From Streptomyces canus (GTDB lineage Bacteria; Actinomycetota; Actinomycetes; Streptomycetales; Streptomycetaceae), in the NCBI RefSeq assembly GCF_030816965.1, contig NZ_JAUSYQ010000002.1:4249001-4313000 (forward strand): a stretch of DNA of 64,000 nucleotides, written 5' to 3'. Below the pieces are notes generated by a model. The model worked only from the letters and a program-made list of their open reading frames with translations. It was not told the DNA's origin and searched no databases. Position 1 is the first letter of the stretch. Each line of letters begins with the position of its first letter. Position numbers and translations under genes: made by a program. Below are positions 1 to 11,032 of the stretch, piece by piece.

Positions 1-665
1 TCGGCGACATGGATGTAGTCGCGGACGCAGGTGCCGTCCGGGGTCGGGTAGTCCTCGCCGAAGACGGAGATCGCCTCCCGCTTGCCCTGGGCGACCTGGA
101 GGATCAGCGGGATGAGGTGCGACTCGGGGTCGTGCCGCTCGCCCTGCTTGCCGTATGCGCCGGCCACATTGAAGTAGCGCAGGGACACGGCACCCAGCCC
201 GTGCGCGTTCGCCTCGCTGGTGATCATGAAGTCGACGGCGAGCTTGGAGGCGCCGTACGGGTTGGTGGGCCTGGTCGGCGCCGACTCGACGATCGGCACC
301 TCCTCGGGCTCCCCGTACGTGGCGGCCGTGGAGGAGAAGACGAGTCGGCGCACGCCGGCCTGGCGCATGGCGCCGAGCAGCGCCATGGTGCCGCCGACGT
401 TGTTGTCCCAGTACTTCTCGGGCTTCACGACGGACTCGCCGACCTGCGAGGAGGCGGCGAAGTGCAGGACGCCGTCGAAGGAGGAGTCGAGCCACTTGGC
501 GGCGTCGCGGATGTCGCCCTCGATGAAGGCGGCTCCGGCCGGGACGCCCTCGCGGAAGCCGGTGGAGAGGTTGTCGAGGACGACGACCTCGTGCCCCGCC
601 TCCAGCAGGTGCTGGGCCACGACACTGCCGACATACCCCGCGCCACCTGTCACCAGGTACTTCAT
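1..665 (-). CDS. galE: UDP-glucose 4-epimerase, C-terminus outside the window
   Basis: Interconverts UDP-galactose and UDP-glucose in the Leloir pathway in the cytoplasm. The reading frame starts at an ATG at 665 and runs off the left edge, so about 221 N-terminal residues are present. The N-terminus [14 protein letters not shown] is the NAD-binding glycine-rich loop of extended short-chain dehydrogenases. Further on are the TDS-type region [12 protein letters not shown] and the catalytic YxxxK in NPYGASK, then the [10 protein letters not shown] stretch typical of GalE. The ATG overlaps the galT stop as ATGA, so the two genes are co-transcribed and probably translationally coupled. galK would be expected beyond the edge, which I cannot see. 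Identification is firm; only the C-terminus is missing. Confidence 0.95.
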   Translation of the reverse strand, partial: MKYLVTGGAGYVGSVVAQHLLEAGHEVVVLDNLSTGFREGVPAGAAFIEGDIRDAAKWLDSSFDGVLHFAASSQVGESVVKPEKYWDNNVGGTMALLGAMRQAGVRRLVFSSTAATYGEPEEVPIVESAPTRPTNPYGASKLAVDFMITSEANAHGLGAVSLRYFNVAGAYGKQGERHDPESHLIPLILQVAQGKREAISVFGEDYPTPDGTCVRDYIHVA

Positions 666-1723
666 GAACTCGCTACCTCTCGCAGTCGCTGTGCCGCGGC
701 CTCCGGTCGGATGTCGTTGATGAACACGCCCATGCCCGACTCGGAACCCGCGAGGAACTTCAGCTTGCCGGACGTACGGCGGATGGTGAAAAGCTCCAGG
801 TGCAGCGCGAAGTCGTCGCGGTTGACGCCCTCGAACTCCTCCAGCTGGCCGAACGGCGCCTGGTGCCAGGCGGCGATGTACGGCGTCGGAGACTCGCTCT
901 CCCCGAATATCCGGTCGAAGCGCCTCAAGAGTTCCAGATACACCTGGGGAAACTCTGTGCGCGCGTCCTCGTCGAGGCCGAGCAGATCCGGAACCCGGCG
1001 CTTCGGGTAGAGGTGCACCTCGTACGGCCAGTGCGCCGCGTAGGGCACGAAGGCGACCCAGTGCTCGGCCTCCAGGACGACCCGCTCGTCGGCGAGCTCG
1101 CGCTCCAGGACGGCGTCGAAGAGGTTCTCACCTCCGGTCGCCTCCTTGTGCGTGGCGAGAGAACGCAGCATCAGGGCGGTGCGGGGGGTGGTGAAGGGGT
1201 AGGCGTAGATCTGGCCATGCGGGTGACCCAGGGTCACACCGATCTCCGCACCCCGGTTCTCGAAACAGAAGACCTGCTCTACGGAGGGCAGATGCGACAA
1301 CTCCGACGTCCTGTCGGTCCATGCGTCCAGGACGAGCCGCGCCTGCTCCTCCGTGAGGTCGGCGAAGGACGCGTTGTGGTCCGAGGTGAAGCAGACGACC
1401 TCACAGCGCCCCGAGTCGCCGGCCAGCGACGGGAAGCGGTTCTCGAAGACCACGACGTCGTACCAGGAGTCCGGGATCTCACTCAGCCGCTCACCCTGCG
1501 AGGGGCACAGCGGGCACTGGTCCGCGGGCGGGTGGTAGGTGCGCCCCTGTCGGTGCGAGGCGATGGCCACGGAGTCGCCGAGCAGCGGATCCCGACGAAC
1601 CTCGGACGTGGTGACAGTCCGCTCCAGCGGACGCTGGTCCACGGCGTCGCGGACGGTGTCGTCGCGCAGGTCGTAGTAGATGAGCTCGCGACCGTCGGCC
1701 AGCCGGGTCGAGGTCTTCTTCAC
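662..1723 (-). CDS. galT: Galactose-1-phosphate uridylyltransferase
   Basis: Transfers UMP from UDP-glucose to galactose-1-phosphate (Leloir pathway). The protein is 353 aa, the usual length. The active-site HPH triad is in [11 protein letters not shown] near residue 175, and a CPLC pair near residues 91-94 fits the zinc-binding half of the family. The start is GTG at 1723, preceded by AAGGAG at good spacing. It is the first gene of the gal operon and overlaps galE by four bases. Its promoter must lie in the 103-bp AT-rich gap shared with the divergent symporter. Confidence 0.96.
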   Translation of the reverse strand: MKKTSTRLADGRELIYYDLRDDTVRDAVDQRPLERTVTTSEVRRDPLLGDSVAIASHRQGRTYHPPADQCPLCPSQGERLSEIPDSWYDVVVFENRFPSLAGDSGRCEVVCFTSDHNASFADLTEEQARLVLDAWTDRTSELSHLPSVEQVFCFENRGAEIGVTLGHPHGQIYAYPFTTPRTALMLRSLATHKEATGGENLFDAVLERELADERVVLEAEHWVAFVPYAAHWPYEVHLYPKRRVPDLLGLDEDARTEFPQVYLELLRRFDRIFGESESPTPYIAAWHQAPFGQLEEFEGVNRDDFALHLELFTIRRTSGKLKFLAGSESGMGVFINDIRPEAAAQRLREVASS

Positions 1724-1826
1724 CGCTGGACTCCTTCACTCAAACATAACTAAACACAAGTAACCATAACCGCCCATCCCACGTCAACATCAGAATCAAA
1801 CAAAGCGCATCAGTCGAGGTGTTCAC
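1724..1826. promoter_or_regulatory. Divergent gal/symporter control region with repeated TGTTTGA-like motifs
   Basis: This gap separates galT (minus) from the symporter (plus) and is much more AT-rich than its surroundings. On the minus strand it holds three related motifs: TTTGTTTGATT near 1795-1805, GTGTTTAG near 1750-1757 and ATGTTTGAG near 1740-1748. A TTGACG that could be a -35 element lies at 1782-1787. Direct repeats of this kind resemble operators of DeoR-type sugar regulators and the repeat operators described for Streptomyces gal promoters. The operator assignment is inference. No clear -10 hexamer was identified. Confidence 0.45.
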
Positions 1827-3524
1827 TTGTTGACTATGCAAAACCCCACAAAAAGCGCATACCTGGCAGCCGAGCTCCGGCTCCCCACCAACTGGCTCGA
1901 CTACACGATCCTGGGCATCTACTTCGTCGTCGTCCTCGGCATCGGTTTCGCGGCCCGCCGCTCGGTCAAAACGAGCCTCGACTTCTTCCTGTCGGGCCGC
2001 TCGCTGCCGGCCTGGATCACCGGCCTCGCCTTCATCTCGGCCAACCTGGCCGCCACGGAGATCCTGGGGATGGCCGCCAACAGCGCGCAGTACGGCGCCT
2101 ATACGGTCCACTGGTACTGGATCGGCGCCATCCCGGCCATGGTCTTCCTGGGCCTGGTGATGATGCCCTTCTACTACGGCAGCAAGGTGCGCTCGGTTCC
2201 CGAGATGCTGCTCCTGCGCTTCGACAAGTGGGCACACCTGCTCAGTTCGGCCCTGTTCGCCTTCGCGGCCATCCTGATCGCGGGGGTGAACCTCTACGCC
2301 CTGGCGATCGTGGTCGAGGCCCTGCTGGGCTGGCCGCAGTGGGTGGCGATCGTGGTGGCGGGCGCCTTCGTCCTCGCCTACATCACCCTCGGCGGCCTCT
2401 CCTCCGCGATCTACAACGAGGTCCTCCAGTTCTTCGTGATCCTGGCGGCCCTCATTCCGCTCGTCGTGCTGGGCCTGAAGAAGGTGGGCGGCTGGGACGG
2501 CCTGACCGACAAACTGACGGCGGACCACGGGGCGAACTTCACGACGGCATGGGGCGGCACCGGCATCGGCAGCGCGAACCCGCTGGGCGCGAACTGGCTG
2601 ACGATCGTCCTGGGCCTCGGCTTCGTCCTGTCCTTCGGCTACTGGACGACGAACTTCGCGGAGGTCCAGCGAGCGCTGTCGGCGAAGAACCTGAGCGCGG
2701 CCCAGCGCACTCCGCTGATCGCGGCCTTCCCGAAGATCTTCATCGTGTTCCTGGTGATGATCCCGGGCCTGACGGCCGCGGCCCTGATCCCCGGCTTCGG
2801 CACCACCGACTCGGGCTACCAGTACAACGACGCCATCCCCTACCTGATGGAACAGCTCCTGCCGAACGGAGTCCTGGGCATCGCGGTCACCGGCCTCCTG
2901 GCCGCCTTCATGGCGGGCATGGCGGCCAACGTCTCGTCCTTCAACACGGTGTTCACGAACGACATCTGGGGGCGGTACGTGGTCAGGGGCCGCGAGGACG
3001 CGTACTACGTCCGCTTCGGCCGCCTGATCACGGTGATCGGCGTCTGCGCGTCAGTCGGCACGGCCTTCCTGGCGTCCTCGTTCTCGAACATCATGAGCTA
3101 CCTCCAGACGCTGTTCTCCTTCTTCAACGTGCCGATGTTCGTCGTCTTCATCGTCGGCATGTTCTGGAAGCGCGCGTCCGTGAAGTCGGGCTTCTGGGGC
3201 CTGCTCGCCGGCACGGTGGCGGCGATGGTGAACTACTTCTGGATCTACAAGCAGGGCATCATCGACATCCCCTCCGACCAGGGCGCCAACTTCGTCTCCG
3301 CGATCGTGGGCTTCGTGGCCGGTGCGGTGGTCATGGTCGCCGTGTCGCTCTTCACGGCCCCCAAGTCCGCCGAGGAACTCCAGGGCCTCGTCTACGGCAC
3401 GACGTCCCCCGGCATGACCGAGCCCCCCGCCGCCGGCGACGACGCCTGGTACCGCAGGCCTGCCCTGCTGGGCTGGGGCGCGATCGTCCTCGCGGCCGCC
3501 TGCTACATCCCCTTCTCGTTCTGA
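1827..3524 (+). CDS. Sodium:solute symporter (SSS/SGLT family), probable galactose uptake
   Basis: Inner-membrane secondary transporter of 565 aa with about 14 predicted hydrophobic helices. Family features include FFLSGRSLPAWITGLAFISANLAATE near residues 52-77 and the GLLAAFMAGMAANVSSFNT region near 355-375, both characteristic of sodium/sugar symporters. The start could be TTG 1827, TTG 1830 or ATG 1836. A GAGGTG at about 1815-1820 favours one of the TTG codons. It is divergent from galT and followed 21 bp later by a small membrane protein. Galactose as substrate is inferred from the shared control region, not from residues. Confidence 0.88.
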   Translation: MLTMQNPTKSAYLAAELRLPTNWLDYTILGIYFVVVLGIGFAARRSVKTSLDFFLSGRSLPAWITGLAFISANLAATEILGMAANSAQYGAYTVHWYWIGAIPAMVFLGLVMMPFYYGSKVRSVPEMLLLRFDKWAHLLSSALFAFAAILIAGVNLYALAIVVEALLGWPQWVAIVVAGAFVLAYITLGGLSSAIYNEVLQFFVILAALIPLVVLGLKKVGGWDGLTDKLTADHGANFTTAWGGTGIGSANPLGANWLTIVLGLGFVLSFGYWTTNFAEVQRALSAKNLSAAQRTPLIAAFPKIFIVFLVMIPGLTAAALIPGFGTTDSGYQYNDAIPYLMEQLLPNGVLGIAVTGLLAAFMAGMAANVSSFNTVFTNDIWGRYVVRGREDAYYVRFGRLITVIGVCASVGTAFLASSFSNIMSYLQTLFSFFNVPMFVVFIVGMFWKRASVKSGFWGLLAGTVAAMVNYFWIYKQGIIDIPSDQGANFVSAIVGFVAGAVVMVAVSLFTAPKSAEELQGLVYGTTSPGMTEPPAAGDDAWYRRPALLGWGAIVLAAACYIPFSF

Positions 3525-3545
3525 CCGCGGGAGAATCGAGGAACC

Positions 3546-3866
3546 ATGTCTGAGCCCCACGGCTACTCCGAACACGACGTCCAGCGGGAAGTCGCCGAAC
3601 TCCAGGCCAAGTCGGCCACCGCGGCCCGCATCTTCGACCTGCGCCGCATCATCGGCGGCCTGTTCGTCCTCTACGGCATCATCGTCACGATCGCCGGCAT
3701 CAACCCCTCCGACTCCTCCCTCGACAAGTCGGAGGGAGTCAACATCAACCTCTGGACCGGCCTCGGGATGCTGATCCTGGGCATCTTCTTCCTGGTCTGG
3801 CTGAAGATGCGCCCGACTCCGCCGCCGGTACCGGAGGCGGTACCGGACGAGAAGCCGGGCGAATAG
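3546..3866 (+). CDS. Small two-helix membrane protein downstream of the symporter
   Basis: A 106-aa protein with two hydrophobic segments, about residues 36-55 (FVLYGIIVTIAGI) and 68-90 (WTGLGMLILGIFFLVWL). A charged N-terminus precedes them and a Pro-rich acidic tail follows. The ATG at 3546 follows a GAGGAACC ribosome site. It lies 21 bp after the symporter stop on the same strand, so it is probably co-transcribed. It may be an accessory or stabilising subunit of the symporter, but I recognise no named family. Confidence 0.8.
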   Translation: MSEPHGYSEHDVQREVAELQAKSATAARIFDLRRIIGGLFVLYGIIVTIAGINPSDSSLDKSEGVNINLWTGLGMLILGIFFLVWLKMRPTPPPVPEAVPDEKPGE

Positions 3867-3902
3867 CGACAGCGCCCATCGGGGTGCCAGGTCAGGTTGT
3901 CG

Positions 3903-3961
3903 GGCGACTGCGGGCCCTTTGCGGCTGGGCGCGCAGTTCCCCGCGCCCCTGGGTGGGGACG
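3903..3961. repeat. Copy of a common Streptomyces intergenic GC-rich hairpin repeat
   Basis: Between two convergent genes lies GGGCGCG (3927-3933), CAGTTCCC, CGCGCCC (3942-3948), a 7-bp hairpin. It sits in the context GCGCGCAGTTCCCCGCGCCC, which from memory recurs in intergenic regions of many Streptomyces genomes. It probably acts as a bidirectional terminator here. Confidence 0.6.
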
Positions 3962-3992
3962 GTGTGCGCACATGCAGACCCCGCCGCAGGCA

Positions 3993-4685
3993 TCACGGCT
4001 CAACCGCCGGAGGCCCTCCCACCGGCCCAGCCCGATCCAGCAGCCCCGTCCGGGCTGCCAGCGCCGCCGCCTCCAGCCGGGACCCCACCCCCAGCTTCAT
4101 CAGCACCCGCTGCACATGGGTACGGGCGGTGGACGGCGCTATCCCCATCCCCGCCGCGATCAGCCGTGTGTCCTCGCCGTCGGCCACCCGCACCAGCACC
4201 TCCACCTCCCTGGGTGTCAGCATCTGCAGCAGCCGCTGCCCCTCGTCGTCCGGCTGGGCCGCGGGGTTCAGCAGCTCGCTGAACGCCCCCTGAAGCAACT
4301 GCGGGGCAACCGCCGCCTCCCCGGCCCGGGCCTTCATGATCGCCCGCTCGACCCCCTCGATGCGCTCGTCGTGCCGCACATAACCGGAGGCCCCCGCGGC
4401 GAAAGCGGCGGCGATCCCCCGAGGGCTGGGCACCGGCCCCAGCACCAGCACCGCCACCTGCGGCCGCTCCCGCTTGATCCTCACGACCGGGTCGAACATC
4501 CCCGGCTCGGCCGGCGTGGCCGTCCCCAGCAGGCACACCTCGGGCGCCCGGCTGATCACCAGCTCCGCCGCCCCCGCGGCGGGTGCCGCCGCCGCGAGCA
4601 CCCGGTGCCCGCGCAGTTTCAGCGCCGAGGCCAGCGCCTCGGCGAGCAATCGGTGGTCGTCGACCACCATGAGCCGAACTCCCAT
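3993..4685 (-). CDS. Orphan LuxR/NarL-type response regulator with degenerate receiver
   Basis: About 230 aa if started at the ATG at 4685 (MGVRLMVVDDHRLL). Longer upstream starts exist, but the receiver begins here and a G-run precedes it. The receiver keeps the acidic pair VVDDH near residues 7-11. At the usual phospho-acceptor position the sequence is CLLGTATPA, with Gly where Asp is expected, and the switch Lys in GYVRHDE is also replaced. The C-terminal helix-turn-helix (LTPREVEVLVRVADG to VQRVLMKLGV) is normal. No histidine kinase is adjacent. It may work as a phosphorylation-independent transcription factor; the target is unknown. Confidence 0.88.
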   Translation of the reverse strand: MGVRLMVVDDHRLLAEALASALKLRGHRVLAAAAPAAGAAELVISRAPEVCLLGTATPAEPGMFDPVVRIKRERPQVAVLVLGPVPSPRGIAAAFAAGASGYVRHDERIEGVERAIMKARAGEAAVAPQLLQGAFSELLNPAAQPDDEGQRLLQMLTPREVEVLVRVADGEDTRLIAAGMGIAPSTARTHVQRVLMKLGVGSRLEAAALAARTGLLDRAGPVGGPPAVEP

Positions 4686-4902
4686 CGAGCAACCCCCCAG
4701 TCCCCCCATGGATCCGCGTGAGGGCCCCACTATGGATGCCCTCTGATCCGCACGGACAGAGGCACTCTCCCAGCGCCCCCGCCCTTCATGCCCCCGGAAG
4801 CTACACGCTAGTTCGACGTTGCGCTTCCCCTACCGGTGAGAAGTGTCCCGGAAGAGCTTAATTCCTGGCTTTCCTGTCATTCGAGGATGATGTGCCGCAC
4901 CT

Positions 4903-6705
<1,803 letters not shown>

Positions 6706-6789
6706 TTCTCTCCTGCCCAGGGGGATCGATCGACCCTCCAGGGTAGTCCGGCGCACGACATCCCCTCGCCCCGCGGCTCTCCAGCCGGA

Positions 6790-7683
6790 TCAGACCACCG
6801 TCGCACCCGGCGCCGGCCCCGACGCCACACGCACCGTCCGGCACGTGCCGGAGGCGCGCAGTGCGTCCGCGATCTTCACCGCCGACTCCGTGTCACGGGC
6901 GAGGAACGCCGTGGTCGGGCCCGAGCCGGAGACGAGCCCGGCGAGGGCGCCCGCGGCGCTGCCGGCCGCGAGAGTGTCGGCGAGTTCCGGGAAGAGCGAG
7001 AGGGCGGCGGGCTGGAGGTCGTTGGAGACGGCGGCGGCGAGCGCGTCCGGGTCGCCCCCGGCCAGCGCGTCGAGCAGGTCCTCGGAGGCGACGGGCTCGG
7101 GGACGTCGAGGCCCTCGGTGAGCCGGTCGAACTCCCGGAAGACGGCCGGGGTCGACAGCCCGCGCTCCGCCATCGCGAACACCCACGAGAAGCCGCCGCC
7201 GACCTCGAGGGTGCGCAGCTTCTCCCCGCGGCCCGTCCCGAGCGCGGCCCCGCCCACCAGGCTGAACGGCACGTCACTGCCCAACTCGGCGCAGATCTCG
7301 AGCAGTTCCGCACGGGAGGCGCCCGTCCCCCACAGCGCGTCGCAGGCCAGCAGCGCACCGGCCCCGTCCGCGCTGCCGCCCGCCATGCCGCCGGCGACGG
7401 GGATGTCCTTGGCGATGTGGAGGTGCACGGCGGGGTCGAGCCCGCGGCGCTCCGCGAGGGCGATCGCCGCGCGGGCCGCGAGATTCGTACGGTCGAGGGG
7501 GACCTCGGCGGCGTCGGGTCCCGCGCAGGTGACGCGGAGCTCCTCGGCGGGCGTCACGGTCACCTCGTCGTAGAGTCCGACCGCGAGGAAGACGTTGGCC
7601 AGGTCGTGGAAGCCGTCGGGGCGGGCGGCGCCCACCGCGAGCTGGACGTTGACCTTGGCGGGGACGCGGACGGTGACGCTCAC
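6790..7683 (-). CDS. ispE: 4-diphosphocytidyl-2-C-methyl-D-erythritol kinase
   Basis: ATP-dependent kinase of the non-mevalonate isoprenoid pathway, GHMP superfamily, 297 aa. The N-terminus [14 protein letters not shown] and the ATP loop [17 protein letters not shown] are diagnostic. The chosen start is GTG 7683, which overlaps the rsmA stop as GTGA; longer frames upstream run inside rsmA. The order rsmA-ispE is widely conserved in actinobacteria and supports both calls. Confidence 0.95.
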   Translation of the reverse strand: MSVTVRVPAKVNVQLAVGAARPDGFHDLANVFLAVGLYDEVTVTPAEELRVTCAGPDAAEVPLDRTNLAARAAIALAERRGLDPAVHLHIAKDIPVAGGMAGGSADGAGALLACDALWGTGASRAELLEICAELGSDVPFSLVGGAALGTGRGEKLRTLEVGGGFSWVFAMAERGLSTPAVFREFDRLTEGLDVPEPVASEDLLDALAGGDPDALAAAVSNDLQPAALSLFPELADTLAAGSAAGALAGLVSGSGPTTAFLARDTESAVKIADALRASGTCRTVRVASGPAPGATVV

Positions 7684-8555
7684 TGCTGACCGGACTCCTT
7701 GTTCTCGGCGATGCGCGCGAACTCCTCGACGGTGAGCGACTCGCCGCGGGCCTGGGGCGAGACGCCCGCCGCCACGAGGGCCGTCTCGGCGGCCGCGGCC
7801 GAACCCGCCCACCCGGCGAGCGCGGCCCGCAGCGTCTTGCGGCGCTGGGCGAACGCGGCGTCGACGACCGCGAACACCTCGCGCCTCGACGCCGACGTCT
7901 TGATCGGCTCGGCCCGCCGCACCAGCGAGACGAGCCCGCTGTCCACATTCGGTGCGGGCCAGAAGACAGTGCGGCCGATCGACCCGGCCCGCTTGACCTC
8001 GGCGTACCAGTTGGCCTTCACGGACGGGACGCCGTACACCTTCGAACCGGGCGGTGCGGCGAGCCGGTCGGCGACCTCCGCCTGGACCATGACGAGGGTG
8101 CGTTCGATGCTCGGGAAGGTTTCGAGCATGTGCAGCAGCACGGGTACGGCGACGTTGTACGGCAGGTTCGCGACCAGTGCCGTCGGCGAGGGGCCGGGGA
8201 GGTCGGTGATGTGCATCGCGTCCGAGTGCACGACGGCGAAGCGGTCGGCCCGGTCGGGCATGCGGGCGGCGATCGTCGCGGGCAGTGCGGAGGCGAGTAC
8301 GTCGTCGATCTCCACGGCGGTGACGCGGTCCGCCGCTTCCAGCAGCGCCAGGGTGAGCGAGCCGAGCCCGGGCCCTACCTCCACCACCACGTCGTCGGGG
8401 CGGACGCCCGCGGTCCTGACGATACGGCGGACCGTGTTCGCGTCGATCACGAAGTTCTGGCCGCGCTGTTTGGTGGGGCGGACCCCTAGGACGGCCGCGA
8501 GTTCACGGATGTCGGCGGGGCCGAGGAGGGCGTCTGGGGAGGGGCTGCTGCTCAC
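7680..8555 (-). CDS. rsmA: 16S rRNA (adenine1518/1519-N6)-dimethyltransferase
   Basis: Dimethylates two adjacent adenines near the 3' end of 16S rRNA during 30S maturation. The protein is 291 aa. [17 protein letters not shown] precedes the SAM-binding motif [17 protein letters not shown], and the catalytic motif is [14 protein letters not shown]. The start is GTG at 8555. It lies 33 bp downstream of the rpf gene on the same strand and overlaps ispE by four bases, forming an rpf-rsmA-ispE operon. Confidence 0.96.
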   Translation of the reverse strand: MSSSPSPDALLGPADIRELAAVLGVRPTKQRGQNFVIDANTVRRIVRTAGVRPDDVVVEVGPGLGSLTLALLEAADRVTAVEIDDVLASALPATIAARMPDRADRFAVVHSDAMHITDLPGPSPTALVANLPYNVAVPVLLHMLETFPSIERTLVMVQAEVADRLAAPPGSKVYGVPSVKANWYAEVKRAGSIGRTVFWPAPNVDSGLVSLVRRAEPIKTSASRREVFAVVDAAFAQRRKTLRAALAGWAGSAAAAETALVAAGVSPQARGESLTVEEFARIAENKESGQQ

Positions 8556-8588
8556 GGCCCCAAGGGTACGGGGCCGGGGGTGCTGCGC

Positions 8589-9983
8589 TCACCCGTGCAA
8601 GCGAGCTCCGCAGTGCGGCCACGGGCTCGCCCCCCGCCGTACGTACAGCTTCTTCGCGCGGAACGTCTGTTCCGCCGCAGACGCGTCCTGCGGCCGCCCC
8701 GAGCCGCCCAGCCCCTGCCAGGTCCTCGTGTCGAACTGGTACAGCCCTCCGTACGTCCCCGAGGAATCCACCGCGTCCGGCCGGCCCCCGGACTCGCACA
8801 CCGCGAGCCCCTGCCAGTTCAGATGGTCCGCTCCCTGCACGGACGTAGGCATCGGCTTCGTGCCCACCCTGACCCGCTGCGCCCGGGGCTCCCGCACCAA
8901 CTCGACCCTGATCCGGCGCGGCTTCTGCCGGACCCCGTTGACGGTCCGCAGGGAGTACGTGACCCGTCGCACCCCCGGCACCCCCGCCTGCTCCACGACC
9001 TCCGTGCCCTTGAAGAGCGAGGCGTCCTCGCTCCGCTCCTCCCGGAACGGGATCTGCTCCTCGTGCACTTCCTTCGTCCCGGTGATCCGCAGCACCGTGA
9101 CGGTCTGCCCGTCGCGCGGAAAGCTCCCCGGCGCCACCGAGGTGGTGTCCATGCCTCTGAGCGTGATCCCGGCCGCCTCCAGGGCCTCCCCCACGGTCGC
9201 CGCGTTGGTCCGGATCGTCCGCGCCCGGCCGTCCGCCATGATCGTCACGGACCGCTCGGTCCGCACATCCAGCGCGAGCCCCTCCCGCCCGATCGGCCGG
9301 GAGCGCGAGGTGGACACATAAGCGCCCTCCGCGCGCACCCCCAGCTGTTCGAGCGCCCCGTCCACCGTTCGTGCCGTGGTCCACACCTCACGCCGGTGCC
9401 CGTCGAGCGTGAGCCGCACGGGACGCCCGTACCGCACCGCGACCTCGTCCCCGCTGGCGAGCTGTTCGCCGGGGGCGGGCGCGACGACGTCATGCGCCCC
9501 CACCGCGACACCCTCCTCCGCGAGCAGTTCGCTCACGTCGTCCGAGAAGGTGTGCAGAGTCCGCGGCTTGCCGTCGACGCTGAGCTCGATCGCCTTGTCC
9601 TTGGCGACGAACGCGGTGGTACCGCCCGCCAGGAACGCGACCACCAGCGCCTGCGGAAGCAGTCGGCGCATCGCGCTGTCCGGGCGATCCGCGTACCGCG
9701 CCCGGCGTCGGTGCGCGGCCCGCCCCGCTTCGGCACGCGGGGACGGCACGGGCGCCTGGCCCCGCACCTCGTACGCGGGCCGGTAAGTGTCCTCGTAGGG
9801 CAGCGTCCGCGCCGGGTCCGGTGCCCCGTACAGCCCGTAGGCGAGCGTCTCCGCGGTGTGCTCGGCGGGGGGCGTGTCGAAACCGCCGTGCGCCGGTGGT
9901 CCGTACGGCTCGGTCGGGCCGTACGGCTCATAGGGCCCGTATGTCTCGTTCGTCTCGTACGTCTCGTGCTGCGAGTTGCTCAC
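8589..9983 (-). CDS. rpfB: RpfB-like resuscitation-promoting factor (DUF348 x3, G5, Rpf domain)
   Basis: A cell-wall lytic transglycosylase-like factor for exit from dormancy, 464 aa. The N-terminal ~100 residues are cytoplasmic and Tyr/Pro/Gly-rich. One membrane anchor follows (LLPQALVVAFLAGGTTAFVA, about 107-126). Then come three DUF348 modules (about 127-285), a G5 domain (about 290-365) and a C-terminal Rpf domain with the catalytic Glu in GLAVCESGGRPDAV and the conserved GGLYQFDTRTW. The start is GTG at 9983 with GGAG upstream. A good sigma-70-type promoter precedes it. Gene order rpfB-rsmA-ispE matches other actinobacteria. Confidence 0.93.
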   Translation of the reverse strand: MSNSQHETYETNETYGPYEPYGPTEPYGPPAHGGFDTPPAEHTAETLAYGLYGAPDPARTLPYEDTYRPAYEVRGQAPVPSPRAEAGRAAHRRRARYADRPDSAMRRLLPQALVVAFLAGGTTAFVAKDKAIELSVDGKPRTLHTFSDDVSELLAEEGVAVGAHDVVAPAPGEQLASGDEVAVRYGRPVRLTLDGHRREVWTTARTVDGALEQLGVRAEGAYVSTSRSRPIGREGLALDVRTERSVTIMADGRARTIRTNAATVGEALEAAGITLRGMDTTSVAPGSFPRDGQTVTVLRITGTKEVHEEQIPFREERSEDASLFKGTEVVEQAGVPGVRRVTYSLRTVNGVRQKPRRIRVELVREPRAQRVRVGTKPMPTSVQGADHLNWQGLAVCESGGRPDAVDSSGTYGGLYQFDTRTWQGLGGSGRPQDASAAEQTFRAKKLYVRRGASPWPHCGARLHG

Positions 9984-10037
9984 GCCGACACGCTCCAGGG
10001 GCCGAGGGGTCCAGAGGGGTCCGGATCGGGCCCACAG

Positions 10038-10066
10038 AACCTAGCGGAGCGGTCGTCACTCTCCAA
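10038..10066 (-). promoter_or_regulatory. Housekeeping-type promoter for the rpfB-rsmA-ispE operon
   Basis: On the minus strand TTGGAG (10066-10061) and TAGGTT (10043-10038) are separated by exactly 17 bp, matching HrdB-type promoters. The -35 element is the loop of a 6-bp inverted repeat, GTCACT (10055-10060) and AGTGAC (10067-10072), which could be an operator or the tatD terminator. Confidence 0.6.
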
Positions 10067-10101
10067 AGTGACACGACTACCCGGAGTTACGTCCGATGGG
10101 G

Positions 10102-10986
10102 TCAGTACCCGAAGGCGCGTGCGGTGTTGGCGGCGAGTGCCGTGGCCAACGCGTCCTCGTCGATGCCGCGCACGGCGGCCATGGCGCGCACCGTGACCGG
10201 AATGAGATAGGGGGCGTTGGGCCGTCCGCGGTACGGCGCCGGCGTCAGGAAGGGCGCGTCGGTCTCCACGAGCAGCAGCTCGAGCGGCGCCACGGCCACC
10301 GCGTCCCGCAGGTTCTGGGCGTTCTTGAAGGTGACGTTGCCGGCGAAGGACATGAAGTATCCGGCGCCGGCACAGATCTCCGCCATCTCGGCGTCCCCGG
10401 AGTAGCAGTGGAAGACGGTGCGCTCGGGAGCGCCCTCCTCCTTCAGCACGCGCAGGACGTCCGCGTGGGCGTCGCGGTCGTGGATGACGAGCGCCTTGCC
10501 GTGCCGCTTGGCCATCTCGATGTGGGCGCGGAAGGACGCCTCCTGCGCCTCCTTGCCCTCGGGCCCGGTGCGGAAGTAGTCGAGACCCGTCTCGCCGACG
10601 CCCTTGACCTGCGGGAGTCCGGCCAGGCGGTCGATCTCCGCGAGCGCCTCGTCGAGCGCCGATGCGCCCCCCGCCTCGCGCGCCCCCTGCCGGGACCACC
10701 CGTCGGGGTCGCCGTGGACGATCCGGGGCGCCTCGTTGGGGTGCAGGGCCACGGTGGCGTGGACGGCGTCGTACCGCTCCGCCGTCTCGGCCGCCCAGCG
10801 GGAGCCCCGTACGTCGCAGCCGACCTGGACGACCGTCGTCACCCCGACCGACGCGGCTTTCGCGAGCCCCTCCTCCACGGTCCCGTCCTGCATGTCCAGG
10901 TGGGTGTGGGAGTCGGCGACCGGCACCCGGAGGGGCTCCGGGAGCGGCGGCGCCGCGCTCTTCTCTCGGGGGTTGTTCGAAGGCAT
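10102..10986 (-). CDS. tatD: TatD-family metal-dependent hydrolase/DNase
   Basis: Amidohydrolase-fold nuclease, 294 aa. The metal-binding HxH is in DSHTHLDMQ near residue 26. Further metal ligands fit GVGETGLDYFR, FRAHIEMAKRHGKALVIHDRDA and HCYSGDAEMA, then VETDAPFLTP. The start is ATG 10986 (MPSNNPREK). It sits upstream of rpfB on the same strand with 118 bp between; that gap contains its own promoter, so it is probably a separate unit. Confidence 0.93.
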   Translation of the reverse strand: MPSNNPREKSAAPPLPEPLRVPVADSHTHLDMQDGTVEEGLAKAASVGVTTVVQVGCDVRGSRWAAETAERYDAVHATVALHPNEAPRIVHGDPDGWSRQGAREAGGASALDEALAEIDRLAGLPQVKGVGETGLDYFRTGPEGKEAQEASFRAHIEMAKRHGKALVIHDRDAHADVLRVLKEEGAPERTVFHCYSGDAEMAEICAGAGYFMSFAGNVTFKNAQNLRDAVAVAPLELLLVETDAPFLTPAPYRGRPNAPYLIPVTVRAMAAVRGIDEDALATALAANTARAFGY

Positions 10987-11032
10987 GCCCCGATCCTACG
11001 GAAGGGGCATGCCCACCCGGCTGCCGGAGCGG

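Noticed and set aside
9984..10101. Cyclic-di-AMP riboswitch upstream of the rpf gene
   Set aside because: That riboswitch precedes other Rpf genes and is much longer; here the promoter lies about 55 bp from the start codon, leaving no room.
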